The position numbers and the translations under genes are program-made. Positions 1 through 10,494 of a DNA stretch of 64,000 nt are shown here, in pieces; position 1 is the stretch's first letter, and each line of letters opens with the position of its first letter. Source of the DNA: Whitmania pigra (taxonomy: Eukaryota > Annelida > Clitellata > Hirudinida > Haemopidae). Below the pieces are notes generated by a model. That model worked only from the letters and a program-made list of their open reading frames with translations. It was not told the DNA's origin and made no database searches. The stretch is from positions 893,501 to 957,500 of the forward strand of contig JAJTWR010000299.1 in NCBI GenBank assembly GCA_021613335.1, written 5' to 3'.

Positions 1-2
1 AT

Positions 3-897
3 GGTACTCTTGGATCAATCTTAGGTCGACAGCTATCTTACTCGCTAAACGAGTTCGGTATGACACTTTTATTTGATTATTAAACAGTGGTTTCTTGATT
101 ATTGGTAATTATTAAAGTATTCAATTCTAATTTATTTATTTAAGATGATTGAGATTGTGATTTTCAGAATTAGCGGATTTTAGAGATGAAAACAATTGCT
201 ATTCTGGTTCATACAAGGAGGGCAGAGTGTTCAATGTTAAGGTGAGTTTCAAATTAATTTCTTACATTCATTAAATGCTATTGTTCAAAGCATGATCTAC
301 TTATGAATTATTTAAAAGTATTTCGAAGAGGAAATGGTCAAAAACGAAATAGAGGCTGACCATCTGAGTGTCAGATTGGCTTACTCTGCCTACAAAAATT
401 GGCAATCGATGGATAAGGCAAACGAGACGAGACTGACCTTTGGAGAACTAAGCACAAGTCAAACATTTTTTCTAAGTTATGCCCAGGTGAGCTTGGAGCA
501 GCTTTTAAGTGTTAAGTTTACTGTTATTACTTTTAACTTTCATTTCCAATGTAACAAGTATTAATAACAATTAACATAAATATTTGCCGCAAATTTAAGG
601 CGTGGTGCAGAACGTTGCAACCTAATGACTGGATGGACCTTAACCCTAACTATGATTTTCAACACCCATCCAAAATGAGGTTCTACATTCACATTTATGT
701 CATAAATTTATTAATTATTTATCTTCCATCATATTGTGAAACCACTTTCTGTATTATTTATTTTTAAATAAATTGGGTAATTCACTTTCATCTGCAGAAT
801 AAACAACGTCCTGAAAAATATTCCGGAATTTTCAGAAGAATTTAAATGTCCTGTTGGTTCCCCAATGAATCCTGCTGAGAAATGTTTGTTGTGGTGA
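3..897 (+). CDS. M13 (neprilysin/ECE-like) metallopeptidase, 3' part, probably catalytically inactive
   Basis: This is the 3' end of a gene that begins upstream of the window. Five exons fit in phase: 3-57, 168-241, 319-486, 600-679 and 798-897 (stop TGA). The C-terminus reads QTFFLSYAQ, then AWCRTLQPNDW, NIPEFSEEFKCPVGSPMNP and a final ...KCLLW, the standard end of M13 ectopeptidases, whose last Cys forms a disulfide. Family members are type II membrane or secreted zinc peptidases that cleave small peptides. Exon 3-57 aligns with the zinc-binding segment, but where the family has GHEITHGFD this copy has GRQLSYSLN, so both zinc-binding His and the catalytic Glu are missing. The third-ligand region (family GENIAD) is NEIEAD here and keeps its Glu. 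I infer a pseudopeptidase with a binding or decoy role. Family assignment is firm; loss of activity is inferred from the motif. Confidence 0.88.
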
Positions 898-1803
898 CTT
901 TCCAGAGTCTTCTTCTTAACTGACATTGTTGATATATTCATATTTATTTTGCCTGGTTTCTTGGCAAACTCACAGAAAAACGACCTTTATTTATTTTATT
1001 TTTTTTATTTTTTTGTGGAAAATGAAGATTTCCGCAAAATTTTTTAATTAAGTCGATATTGATGTAATTTATTATTTCTTCACTTTTTTTTTTTTTTTTT
1101 TTTACGAAAATGTAAAAAGCGTGTAAATTTGTGAATGTAAAAAGTTAAATAACTTTTTATTCCGATTGGAAACGTTGGACTTCCATAATGATTCCTACAA
1201 TAACATTCATTGTAACCATTTATTGCGATTAAGAGATTATCATACATTGAATAGCTGGACAGAAATTCATTTTTTGGAGAAAAATCCATATCATTATTGA
1301 GCTCCAAGCAAATACTTTTTATTCAATTATCTATTGGATAATATCCCCTTAAAAGCAGTCCACAACGACTATCCACATCAATAAGGAAGTTCGAATGAAC
1401 AAGAATTGAAACTTGCATTTTCTCAGCTCAAAGCATCAAACCATTTCAAGTCAATATGCGCTGAAACAATTACAGTTAAAAGAACGTCAAAAGAAGAAAA
1501 TAAAAACTTTCGCGATACAGAATGACTACTCCACAAAAAGCGGGAATCCTGCAGGAGATGCAAGTTAATGCAAGCAAGTAGTAACATGAGTAAATGTATC
1601 ACCTTTTTCGTCATATAATAATTAATCCAATTTGATAAATTTCAATGGAATTCCTGGAAAGTGTCAAACGATGCGGAAAAAACCTGGCACAAATATTTTA
1701 TGGATGAAGGACCTTCAAAGATGGAATGTCGGACAGAACATCTTCACGGAACAGCGGTTCTTTCACGAGGAAATTAGAGATGCTGATGAAGTAAGCGAAT
1801 GAC
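898..1803. other. Intergenic stretch between M13 peptidase and DDAH
   Basis: I see no gene here. It holds the 3' flanks of two convergent genes, M13 on + and DDAH on -. A 21-nt T run lies at 1084-1104. The short open frames have no family resemblance and no splice partners. Confidence 0.6.
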
Positions 1804-3316
1804 TTATTGGATGGTTGTGGGAATTTTTTTCGGATGTCTGACGCGGTTAACGAGTAGAACGCAACTGGTTAGCAGACCTCCTCTCTTTAGCGGCTCTTCC
1901 ATGCCGATCGAGACGCGGGAGAAATCTATTTTATTCATGTAGACCTGGATTCGAAAGGTTGTGTTGATAACCAGTGAAAGAGAAATTAATGATTTCAAAA
2001 TGCCAACATTGAATTAATTATTAAAAATAAATCGTACCATCCTAAGAGAATAAAAAGACTTACAGCAGATCCTTTTGGAATTTGATCCTGACTGAGATGA
2101 AGGAGAGTCCTGTTGGAATAAATGACATTCGCAGCCTCATCTTCATCAACACTGATGTACTTGTATCCTATGGCGCCAGAATTTTTTATCTCCTTTATGA
2201 AGTTATTAAAACCTTTTTTAGGTAAATGCTAATTATTGAGTTTTACTTAAATTAATTACCGTAAATGTTTTTTGTGCTTCATCACTTTTACCAACAACCA
2301 TCAATTCGGGACCTGCCATTCCGATGTAGTCTTTCAAATGGATAGCAGGTGGAAACACTTTTACAACCGTCGTTGGGTACTCGGGAAAGGCTTTAGCAAC
2401 CATCTGAGCTCCCAATAAGTTTGATCTCTCCGATAATCCAACAAAAATTTCGCGACCTTTAACACAAATTACTTGTTAGATACTGATGATATCGTCGCTA
2501 ATTACTAGAAAATCATACACAATATCATTCAAAATGTAGTGCAATATCAATTGGAGATCCTACTTACCGGTCCAGAGAACGTCTCCACCCTCGATCGTGG
2601 CTTTGTCAGACTCAACCTCCACAACTTTCAATCCCAGTTCCTTTCTTAAAACTTGCCTCACCACAGCCAACTAAATGACAATATCAAATAATTTTGGGTC
2701 CTTAGTCCGAAAGTAATCGTTGTATTCAAACATTTTTGACAGAAACAACACAGGCATGAGCTACCTTATAAAAACTATCAAATTATGTTTAAAATGTCAA
2801 AAATATTCAAATGACAATTTGGATATGGCTAAACTAATAAATCGTTTTGGTTAGCCAACAAAAAAATAGATATTAAGAGATAAAAAGAGAATTAATGACA
2901 AAGAAAAGTGTTAGAATTGTTAATGTTTAATTTTTAATTAGTTTTAATAGAAAACTAAATTAATACTTAAAGTTATCATAGAACACACTCAGCCATACCT
3001 CCCCTTGTCTGGATGGTTTGTCCTTGATTGTAGGTGGGTTGCATATCAGAGCAGTACCATTGATGACTACGGCCACGTCGCCGACAAAAACTCCATCTGG
3101 ATGTTTGTCATCGGATGGCAACTCAATGACATCAAGCCCTATTCGTCTCAACGCTTCCACCAAGTCTTCGTGCTCTTTTCGAGCTTTTTCAATGTTTATT
3201 ACTTGTCCATTGCGTAGTGGGAATGACGAATTGTCCACAAAACTGTTCGAGATCCTAGAGACAATGGCGAAGTTAAACTTGAAGCAGTCTGAACCCATGA
3301 CACCAGTGAGAGCCAT
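1804..3316 (-). CDS. DDAH1: Dimethylarginine dimethylaminohydrolase (DDAH)
   Basis: Five exons join in phase: 2999-3316, 2568-2670, 2260-2456, 2064-2228 and 1804-1944, giving about 307 residues (vertebrate DDAH about 285). DDAH is a cytosolic enzyme that hydrolyses asymmetric methylarginines to citrulline and dimethylamine, relieving inhibition of nitric oxide synthase. The order of motifs is that of the family: HPDGVFVGDVAVV, then TIEGGDVLWTGREIFVGL, the active-site His in PAIHLKDYIGMAGP, and the catalytic Cys near the C-terminus in GLLTSCVLLVN. The Asp, His and Cys of the catalytic set are present. The family's FVED, which contributes to substrate binding, is FVGD here. The start is the first ATG in frame (3316); an upstream GTG at 3340 is not a plausible animal start. 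The symbol is the human name used for orientation; DDAH1 versus DDAH2 is not resolved. Confidence 0.92.
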
Positions 3317-3675
3317 CGCGACACTCCGATGCCAAAACACGATCGCTGCGTCTGCACATTGCTGCGGCGTTGCTTAATTTCATGTCTCGGCAGTTATAAA
3401 TTTGTTATTTTCTCTAAATTAAAATAAGTGAACTAGGCTGGAAAGACATGTTTTTGTTAAAACATTGTATTGCTTTGACGTTAGACATCATCAAAGTTTA
3501 ACGATAAAAATCGTTGTTATAATTTTTTAATAAATTTTGTGACCTCCATAGATTCAAAAATGTTTATTAAAAGTGTATTTATATGTACAATATTAATTAT
3601 CACGGTTTGCAATCATTTAATCAATTTTAAAGTTCTGGCGCTTCGTACACCTGGTTCTCGGGCCTAGAATGGATC
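3317..3675. promoter_or_regulatory. Putative shared head-to-head promoter, DDAH / DPY19
   Basis: About 360 bp separates the DDAH ATG (- strand) from the first plausible DPY19 ATG (+ strand), so the two genes diverge from one short intergenic segment. No clear TATA box or other core element was identified. The role is inferred from spacing only, and an unseen 5' exon of DPY19 would change the spacing. Confidence 0.4.
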
Positions 3676-6600
3676 ATGATGCCGATAGGATATTTTAGTG
3701 GTTTGGTATTTCTTGGTAAGAAAGTGTTTCTAGTGAATTTTACAATTTTAAATATCATTGACTCTAAGGTTCAACTTTGCAGCATGTCTAGTTTCTGTGC
3801 TTCACAGGTGGCTTTTAAATTGTGTTCGGATGCATCATGCCTTTCTTTGAACTCTTGATTTGAAAATTCCAGATGTTATCTTTCCTTCTTGTTCGAACAG
3901 GAATACTATTTCTCTCATCTTTCACAGCTGGAAAGAGAAATATCTTTTAAATCTGAAGCAGTTGGTATTTGGTTTTTAAATTGTTAAATTGTTCATCAAT
4001 TTCAGTCACGATTAATTTGATTTATAGGGGTTTTATTATTCTTTCTACAAAACACTTGTTGAAAGCAGACTTTCCATGGGTATAGAAAAGTTAGTTAATG
4101 ATAATGTGACAGAATACCCTGACACTATCAACACTTTGAAAAGATTTAACTTATATCCAGAGGTTGATAATTTCTTTGGAAAATCCCATTTATTAATTTT
4201 TTTTAAATATTCATTAGCCACTTCAGCAAGTTGATTAATCAATATGAATATTTGATTTTATTTGTACCAACATTTGAAGTGAATGTTTAGTAAAATAATA
4301 CCTCTAAACTTATTCAGATTATTGCAGCACTATGCTACAAGTCCTCCATGATGGTGATGTCAACTTTAAACCTTCCAACAAAAATATGCTATAAGGTCAA
4401 CAGAGGTCAAGGAAGAGGATCTGTAACAAGTTGTGAAGGTTCCTTGAGATATTGCCGATTCGAATTAGGAAGATATTTTGTGGATGAAGATTAATTCCGT
4501 GATGCGCACCAAGTAACGTGTTTACTTGTAATTCAATTAAGAGTAACAACTTTCTAATGTTCTTTTCAGGCATAGGAGAGCCAGTATTTGTGTACCTAGA
4601 AGCTATTTTCACACTCAATGGTTTAATGATGGGACTCATTTTTCTCTATGGAACTTATTTGAGGTGATTCTCAAACTAAAGCCAATTTCAGCTTCTTATC
4701 AAAATGTGGCCATTTTCATGATGTCTCCTGATGGGTTTTTTCTTTTTAGTGGAAACATGTTTGGGGGACTTCTAAGTGTCCTTTCCTTCTTCTACAATCA
4801 TGGAGAAGTAGGCATTTAAAACTAATTGATCAGTTAATTATTAGTAACTGTCTATTTAATGTCTCAGTGCACGAGAGTTTATCTGACACCTCCACTCAGA
4901 GAGAGCTTTGGTTATCCTTTCTGGGTTCTGCACTCCTTCATAACAACTTATTCACTCAGGTGAATGTTCTCATCTTTTAAAATGCCTTTAAGGCATTATA
5001 TTTTTCCCATATAAATATATGAACAATAAGGTGTAATATCACTATTGCTATTATTTTAATTTTGTGCTTGATCACCATTTTTTTTTTTTTTTTTTTTATT
5101 TGAAAAAAATCAGCTCAGGCCAACGGCCCCTCGCCGAAACCGAAAACAAAACGAAAACCAGTGCGCCAACCCCTCAATCTAAATTGTAAATTCTATTAAC
5201 AAAAAAACCGTCCAAGTTTCTCTTAAACTCTTCCACATCCCTTGACATCACAACCTCCTGTGGCAAACTGTTCCATTCCTGGACCACTCTGTTGCAAAAA
5301 TAAAACTTTCTGCAATCTTTGTGGGCCAGTCTTGTCATCAGTTTTCTTTCATGTCCTCTGGTCTTGGAATATGTGCAGACAGAAAGGGAAGGACAAACTA
5401 AATCTCTCGTTCCACTTGTCAACAACTTAAACAACAAAATCAAATCAGCTCTTTTTCTTCTGTAACACAAACTTGGCAATTTCAGTTTCTCTAGTCTCGA
5501 TTGGTAAGGAAGGTTCCTACAGGATTGTCTTAATCTTGTAGCTCTTCTTTGTACCCCTTCTATCGCATCAATCAATCCCTGTCTATAAGGGCTCCACACC
5601 TGTACTCCATATTCCAACTGAGACCTCACCAAAGACTTATACAAACCCACGAAAGCAAAATCCGACAGATATCTAAAATTTCTTGCTATGATACCCAACA
5701 TCATATTTGCTTTCTTAACCCGTGAGAGAATGTGTTCTTTGAATTTTAAATCTGAATCTACTATAATTCCAAGGTCCGTGAACGAGTTGTAAACTGGAAT
5801 TTCATATTTTGTTCCATCTAGGTCTGATAGCTGGTAGTTATTCAAGTGGTGTTTCCCCCCTACATGCAGTGCACAACATTTGTTCATATTAACTTTCATT
5901 TGCCATCTGTTGAACCAATCAATTACGTTATCCACGTCCACCTGTAACTTGCTGCAGTCCTCCTCTTCGCTAATAACTCTATATATTTTTGTGTCATCCG
6001 CAAACAAGAATAAGTTTCCACAAACTGTGTATATGTCGTTAATATATATGAGAAACAGCAATGGACCAAGTACGCTGCCTTGAGGGACCCCGCTAGTCAC
6101 AGGCAACGAGTCTGACAGCTCCCCACCGACCCTCACCTGGAAACTCCGGCCCGACAAATAATTACCAATCCACACAACCACCATGTGGTGCACCCCATAT
6201 CTCTCTAGCTTGAAGAGTAGCTTTTCATGCGAGATCTTATCGAAGGCTTTTTCCAAGTCCGTGTAAATTACATCGACTTCATCTCCGTCCTCCACCGCAC
6301 TGGTAAGTGTATCCATAAATCTGAGCATTTGGAGAGTCCTAGAACGAGATGGTAAAAATCCAAACTGATTTTGAGCGAAAAGATCGTTTCTTGAAAAGTG
6401 AGCTATCAGATGGTCTTTAATGATTGATTCTAATATTTTGCTGCAAACCGATGTCAACGACACAGGTCTATAGTTTGAAACTACACTTTTTATTCCTTTT
6501 TTGAATAGAGGAACCACATAGCTAGATCTCCAGTCTTCCACCACCACCCCTGACTGAATGGAGCAATCGAAGATGTGTTTCAAATAACACTTTATCGATT

Positions 6601-9600
6601 CCCGTGTCTCTTTTAAAACTCTTGGATGAATTCCATCTGGTCCCGCTGATTTACTGCTGTTTAGATCTTTCAACTTCCTACACAGTACATCTATGTCGAT
6701 CCGAACCTCCTCCATCTCGACTCCCGGAACTGTGGGATTGAAAACAGGTGTCCCTTCCGAACCTGTATCCGTGATATACACTGATGCAAAAAAGTCCGCA
6801 GAAGCCTAAAATTGAAGTCACAAATTTGAAATCTATTGTCTATGGATATTTGGTTTGCTTTAACTATACAAAGAGAAATTAAAAACTTTTTCATTAATGA
6901 CTTATTATGTCCAACAGCTGGGTCTGGTGCTGGCAATAATTTTACAGTTTGGAAACCAATTGATTAAATAAAAAACTTTTAAAAAATTTATTTGTTTCCC
7001 AAATTATTTAAAATGTTTCAATGGAACATTTTTTGGCTTTTAACTGGGAATTTATATTTTTATCTAACAAGGAGCAAAGAATGCAATCCTTACCTTGTTA
7101 CTGCCTCCATTTCTATCAGTACTTTCCTCTTCCTTCTTCCATGGCAGGTTGTAAACAATTCATTTTTCATAGTTTAAAGGTTGATAATCTTATTTTAGCA
7201 ACATGTTTCACAGTTTTCACAGTTTGTACTGGCTGTCCAATCGACCATTGTCTTTGCAATATATATCATCTCAGGAATTGAAGTCACAAATTTGAAATCT
7301 ATTGTCTATGGATATTTGGTTTGCTTTAACTATACAAAGAGAAATTAAAAACTTTTTCATTAATGACTTATTATGTCCAACAGCTGGGTCTGGTGCTGGC
7401 AATAATTTTACAGTTTGGAAATTCAATGCTGCTAAGTTCATATTTTCTATGTACTTGTCTGGCTTCTTTGGTAATAATCATTCATTGAGCTAAATATTAG
7501 AATTACATTAAATTACATTAAAAATCTTTTTTCCAAAAGTGTCTGACAATTTTGAAAGAGTCTTTCTTTAAGAAGCAACAATTGTCTAGAGATTGTGTAA
7601 GAAATAGTACATATGATTTGATTTTGTATAATAGCAATACAAACTATATCCAGAATTTTAAAAAACAATAATATTTCCATAAAACTGAGAAATTATTATC
7701 ATCCACAGATGTTTATTATCATATTCTTTGGTGGAGTTGTGATCTTTAAGTCATTGATATCCTTTTTATTCAGAATTGAGGATGATGTTAGTTTTTCTTT
7801 GGTTAATATATTCAAGTAACTGTTTATAAAATAGCAATTGCTTGGGTTTAACTGGCCTATGATTTTAAGCACCTTATAAATTAAATATTGTTGTTATTGT
7901 TTGTTATGCTGGTGATTGTGTTGTTGTTATTAAAGTGTCATTTGAATATAGATATACTTTATTTTAGTCTCACATAATGGATATTCTGAGAAGTAAATTC
8001 TCTTCATTTAAGTCCTTCCATGCCATGCTTTACACATGTGCACCTGAATTTGATTTCATCGACATTCAGGTATTTTTGACAGCATTTAATAATTATTATA
8101 AATTTTTTTATCTTAAATGCACAATTAATTTCAGACTTTTGTTGAAATATTCAAAACCATGCTTCTGCCTCTTACGTTGTTTGTGGCATTAAGGATGGTA
8201 CGCCACATCTACTTCAACTTTAAAGACAGGTAAAGTAGTTTGTTTTTATGTTTTTGTAAATTTATTAATTTATTAAATGAATGAAATGCCAACACGTTGA
8301 TGACAGAATGGATTTAAAAAAAAAGAGCAAAATAGGTAGTCAGGGGTCAGCCTTAAAGAAATGGAAGCTTCCGCTATCAAATCGCACTAATGAAATAATG
8401 AAGTACAGGCGGCGATAAAAATCGTAGCTTGAAAATTGAAAACATACATTTTCCTATTTTCAAAGGATTACAATATTTTCTAAGTTTTCAATAAATAATT
8501 TCAGGAAGCATGATGTTATCACCGTAAGTTTTAAGCCCATAATTCAGTTGATATTTTAGATTCATCTGAATTTAAAATTATTATAATAACCAAAAATGTT
8601 CAGTACAACTTTCCATCTCCATTTCAGTATTTGTATATGATTATGCATCTCTCAGTATTCTTTATCATGGCAACTACAACCATGAGACTTAAGTTGTTCC
8701 TAGTACCTCATATGTGTCTTATGGTGTCTATGGTGACTAATACTAAGGTTAGAATTGTCTTTTTGTCAAATTAGGTTATTCAATTCAATGGAACTTAATG
8801 AAACACTCAGCCTGTAGTGAAGTATTTCAACAAGGTCTCCTTATTTGTGGCAATAATTGCCCTAATGTCCTACAAAGGTATTCAGAATTTGAGCCTCCAA
8901 ACTTCAATAACTGGAGAGTTTAATGATTATGCAACTGAAAATATGTTGCTTTGGATTTCACAAAACACTGTGCAGGGTTAGCAATTATTATACAGCATTT
9001 ATTTAGTTACTGCTTGTTAATCATATGTAAAGCTAAATATGTAAAGTTCAAATAAATTTGTTCAGATTCTGTTTTTGGAGGGTCGATGTCTACCATGGCA
9101 ACCATAAAACTTACCACAGGAAGACCAATAGTCAACCATCCCCATTATGAGAACTCATTACTCAGGTTTTGTTTTTATTTTTATTTTTTTTAACAAAAAC
9201 AATTTTTTATTATTTCATTGAAGCAATAATTTTTTATTTGCTGGCTATTTTAAAAGATATGAGACATTATGACTTAGTGGATATTTCGATGAAATCATTC
9301 AATTTTTGTTCTTTTTTTTCTGATTACAGAGCAAGAACCAAGAAGGTCTACACAATATTTAGCAGGAAGACTCCAGTAGAGGTCTGGAAAAATGTCATTG
9401 ATCTAGAAGTGAATTTTGTAGTTCTTGAAAGGGCTTGGTGCTGGGGTAGATCAAAGTGAGAATAAATTATTACGTACTTGTTTTAATTTCATTGCAAAAT
9501 CCAAGGTTCAGTTATACACATATTACTTCATTAGGATGAACTGCAGCTTAGCAGACATCTGGGATTTTGAAGACTTTGAGAATAGAGAAAGACCCAGGAT

Positions 9601-9697
9601 ATGTGATTTATTCTATTCAAATCCAAATCCTTACTTCCAAAATGTTTATCAAAACAGTCAATATGCCATCTTGAGGGTCATCAAAGGTCAAAAATAA
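3676..9697 (+). CDS. DPY19L1: DPY19-like C-mannosyltransferase (multi-pass ER membrane protein)
   Basis: Twenty exons join in phase: 3676-3715, 3783-3807, 3873-3960, 4028-4162, 4318-4438, 4570-4663, 4750-4807, 4868-4959, 7072-7147, 7214-7318, 7384-7470, 7709-7786, 7968-8069, 8135-8229, 8505-8523, 8628-8747, 8811-8976, 9066-9165, 9330-9455 and 9535-9697, giving about 629 aa. Family members transfer mannose from dolichol-phosphate-mannose to the first Trp of WxxW motifs in the ER. Diagnostic segments include FSHLSQLEREISF, TEYPDTINTLKRFNLYPE, TLNGLMMGLIFLYGTYL, LTPPLRESFGYPFWVLHSF, FQFGNSML-like LQFGNSMLLSS, RLKLFLVPHMC, GRPIVNHPHYEN and LERAWCWGRSK. Many hydrophobic segments alternate with loops. 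The intron at 4960-7071 carries an antisense LINE and a duplicated exon fragment. The first exon is uncertain: the frame is open back to 3631, so the start could lie upstream. An AATAAA overlaps the stop codon. Which DPY19L paralogue is not resolved. Confidence 0.9.
5079..6808 (-). mobile_element. 5'-truncated CR1/Jockey-type non-LTR retrotransposon
   Basis: On the - strand an uninterrupted frame of about 535 codons (6781-5174, open a little further toward 6805) encodes the C-terminal half of a LINE polyprotein. A reverse transcriptase is clear: SKSAGPDGIHPRVL, VVPLFKKG...NYRPVSLTSV, the AFDKISHEKL region, SGVPQGSVLGPLLFLIY and the catalytic FADDTK. The downstream LEYGVQVWSPY, IEGVQRRATR and VVQEWNSLPQEVV segments are typical of CR1/Jockey elements. 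No endonuclease domain is present, so the copy is 5' truncated. The T run at 5079-5099 corresponds to a poly(A) tail on the element strand. It lies antisense in a DPY19 intron. The long intact frame suggests a recent insertion. I could not identify a target-site duplication. Confidence 0.9.
6810..6955 (+). repeat. 146-bp duplicated fragment of DPY19 exon-intron-exon
   Basis: This segment is identical over 146 bp to 7276-7421, 466 bp downstream. The downstream copy is the functional one and holds the end of one DPY19 exon, a short intron and the start of the next exon. The upstream copy abuts the 5' end of the LINE and carries decoy splice donor and acceptor sites. It is not part of the deduced coding sequence. 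Confidence 0.93.
7276..7421 (+). repeat. Source copy of the 146-bp direct repeat (inside DPY19)
   Basis: This is the in-place copy. It covers the 3' part of the exon at 7214-7318, the intron at 7319-7383 and the first 38 bases of the exon at 7384-7470. Reading phase and protein similarity continue through it on both sides, unlike the upstream copy. Confidence 0.93.
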
Positions 9698-9698
9698 A
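9693..9698 (+). promoter_or_regulatory. AATAAA overlapping the DPY19 stop codon
   Basis: The hexamer AATAAA contains the TAA stop codon of DPY19. If it is used as a polyadenylation signal the 3' UTR would be only about 10-30 nt. Use is unproven. Confidence 0.35.
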
Positions 9699-10494
9699 AC
9701 TTATAAGTTTCTAATTGCAAGTGTATTTTTTTGAGTACCGTTGCCAAAGGGAATCATTTAAATTGCTGAAGTTACATCAAAGCTAAGATGTCTTCAGTTA
9801 TAAGGTTAAATTTTTTAGTGGTCTATGCTCAGCAATGCCTTTTTAATACGTCGGAATTATGCACTCACGCAAAAATAGACTTAAAATTTTAGAAAATTTC
9901 TGCAAAAGATCATTCTGATTGCCAGTTAATTTGCGCCCAATAAATGCACCCGCCACCGGACGTTCCACAACTACAAGAACCAACCGTTTAAATTAACATT
10001 TCGCATCATATCACTAGGACCGTTCTGGATCCGGGGACATTATTACATTTTTTCCTGAGGGGTGTGGCTAACCTTCACAAAACTTGGGATGACTGCGTCT
10101 AGAATCAGGGAGACGTTTCTCCCCCGCTCAAATGACGTCCCAGTCTGGATCGCAAAAAATGCACTGCCAAGTAACCATTGGCAAGATACTAGCGAACAGA
10201 TTGACATTATTGACCAACAGCTTTCTAGTTTCTTCAAAACCGTTGCCATGACTGTCAAATTTTTCCTTTTTTGTAAAAAAAATGTTCATTGTTTTATTAA
10301 TAAGCGACAATATACAAGTTTAATACATATTAATATAGTTACAACTGTTTACAAAAATATTCAAAGCGCTTCTTAAAAAGTTTTAGTTTTGATTGCGAAT
10401 GTAAATAAGGCAGACGGTTGATTAGTGGCGTAATGGATTGATGCTTTTTGTTTATTGACCTAAAGTTTTAATGCGAAATTAAAGTAGTTCTACT
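9698..10494. other. Intergenic region between DPY19 and UBE3B
   Basis: I see no gene. Overlapping frames around 10043-10376 on both strands have no family resemblance and no splice partners. The region presumably holds the DPY19 3' flank and the UBE3B promoter. Confidence 0.55.

Noticed and set aside
8811..8976. GTATTCAG at 8878 as an 8-nt intron in DPY19
   Set aside because: Too short to be spliced; reading straight through gives a continuous family-like sequence.
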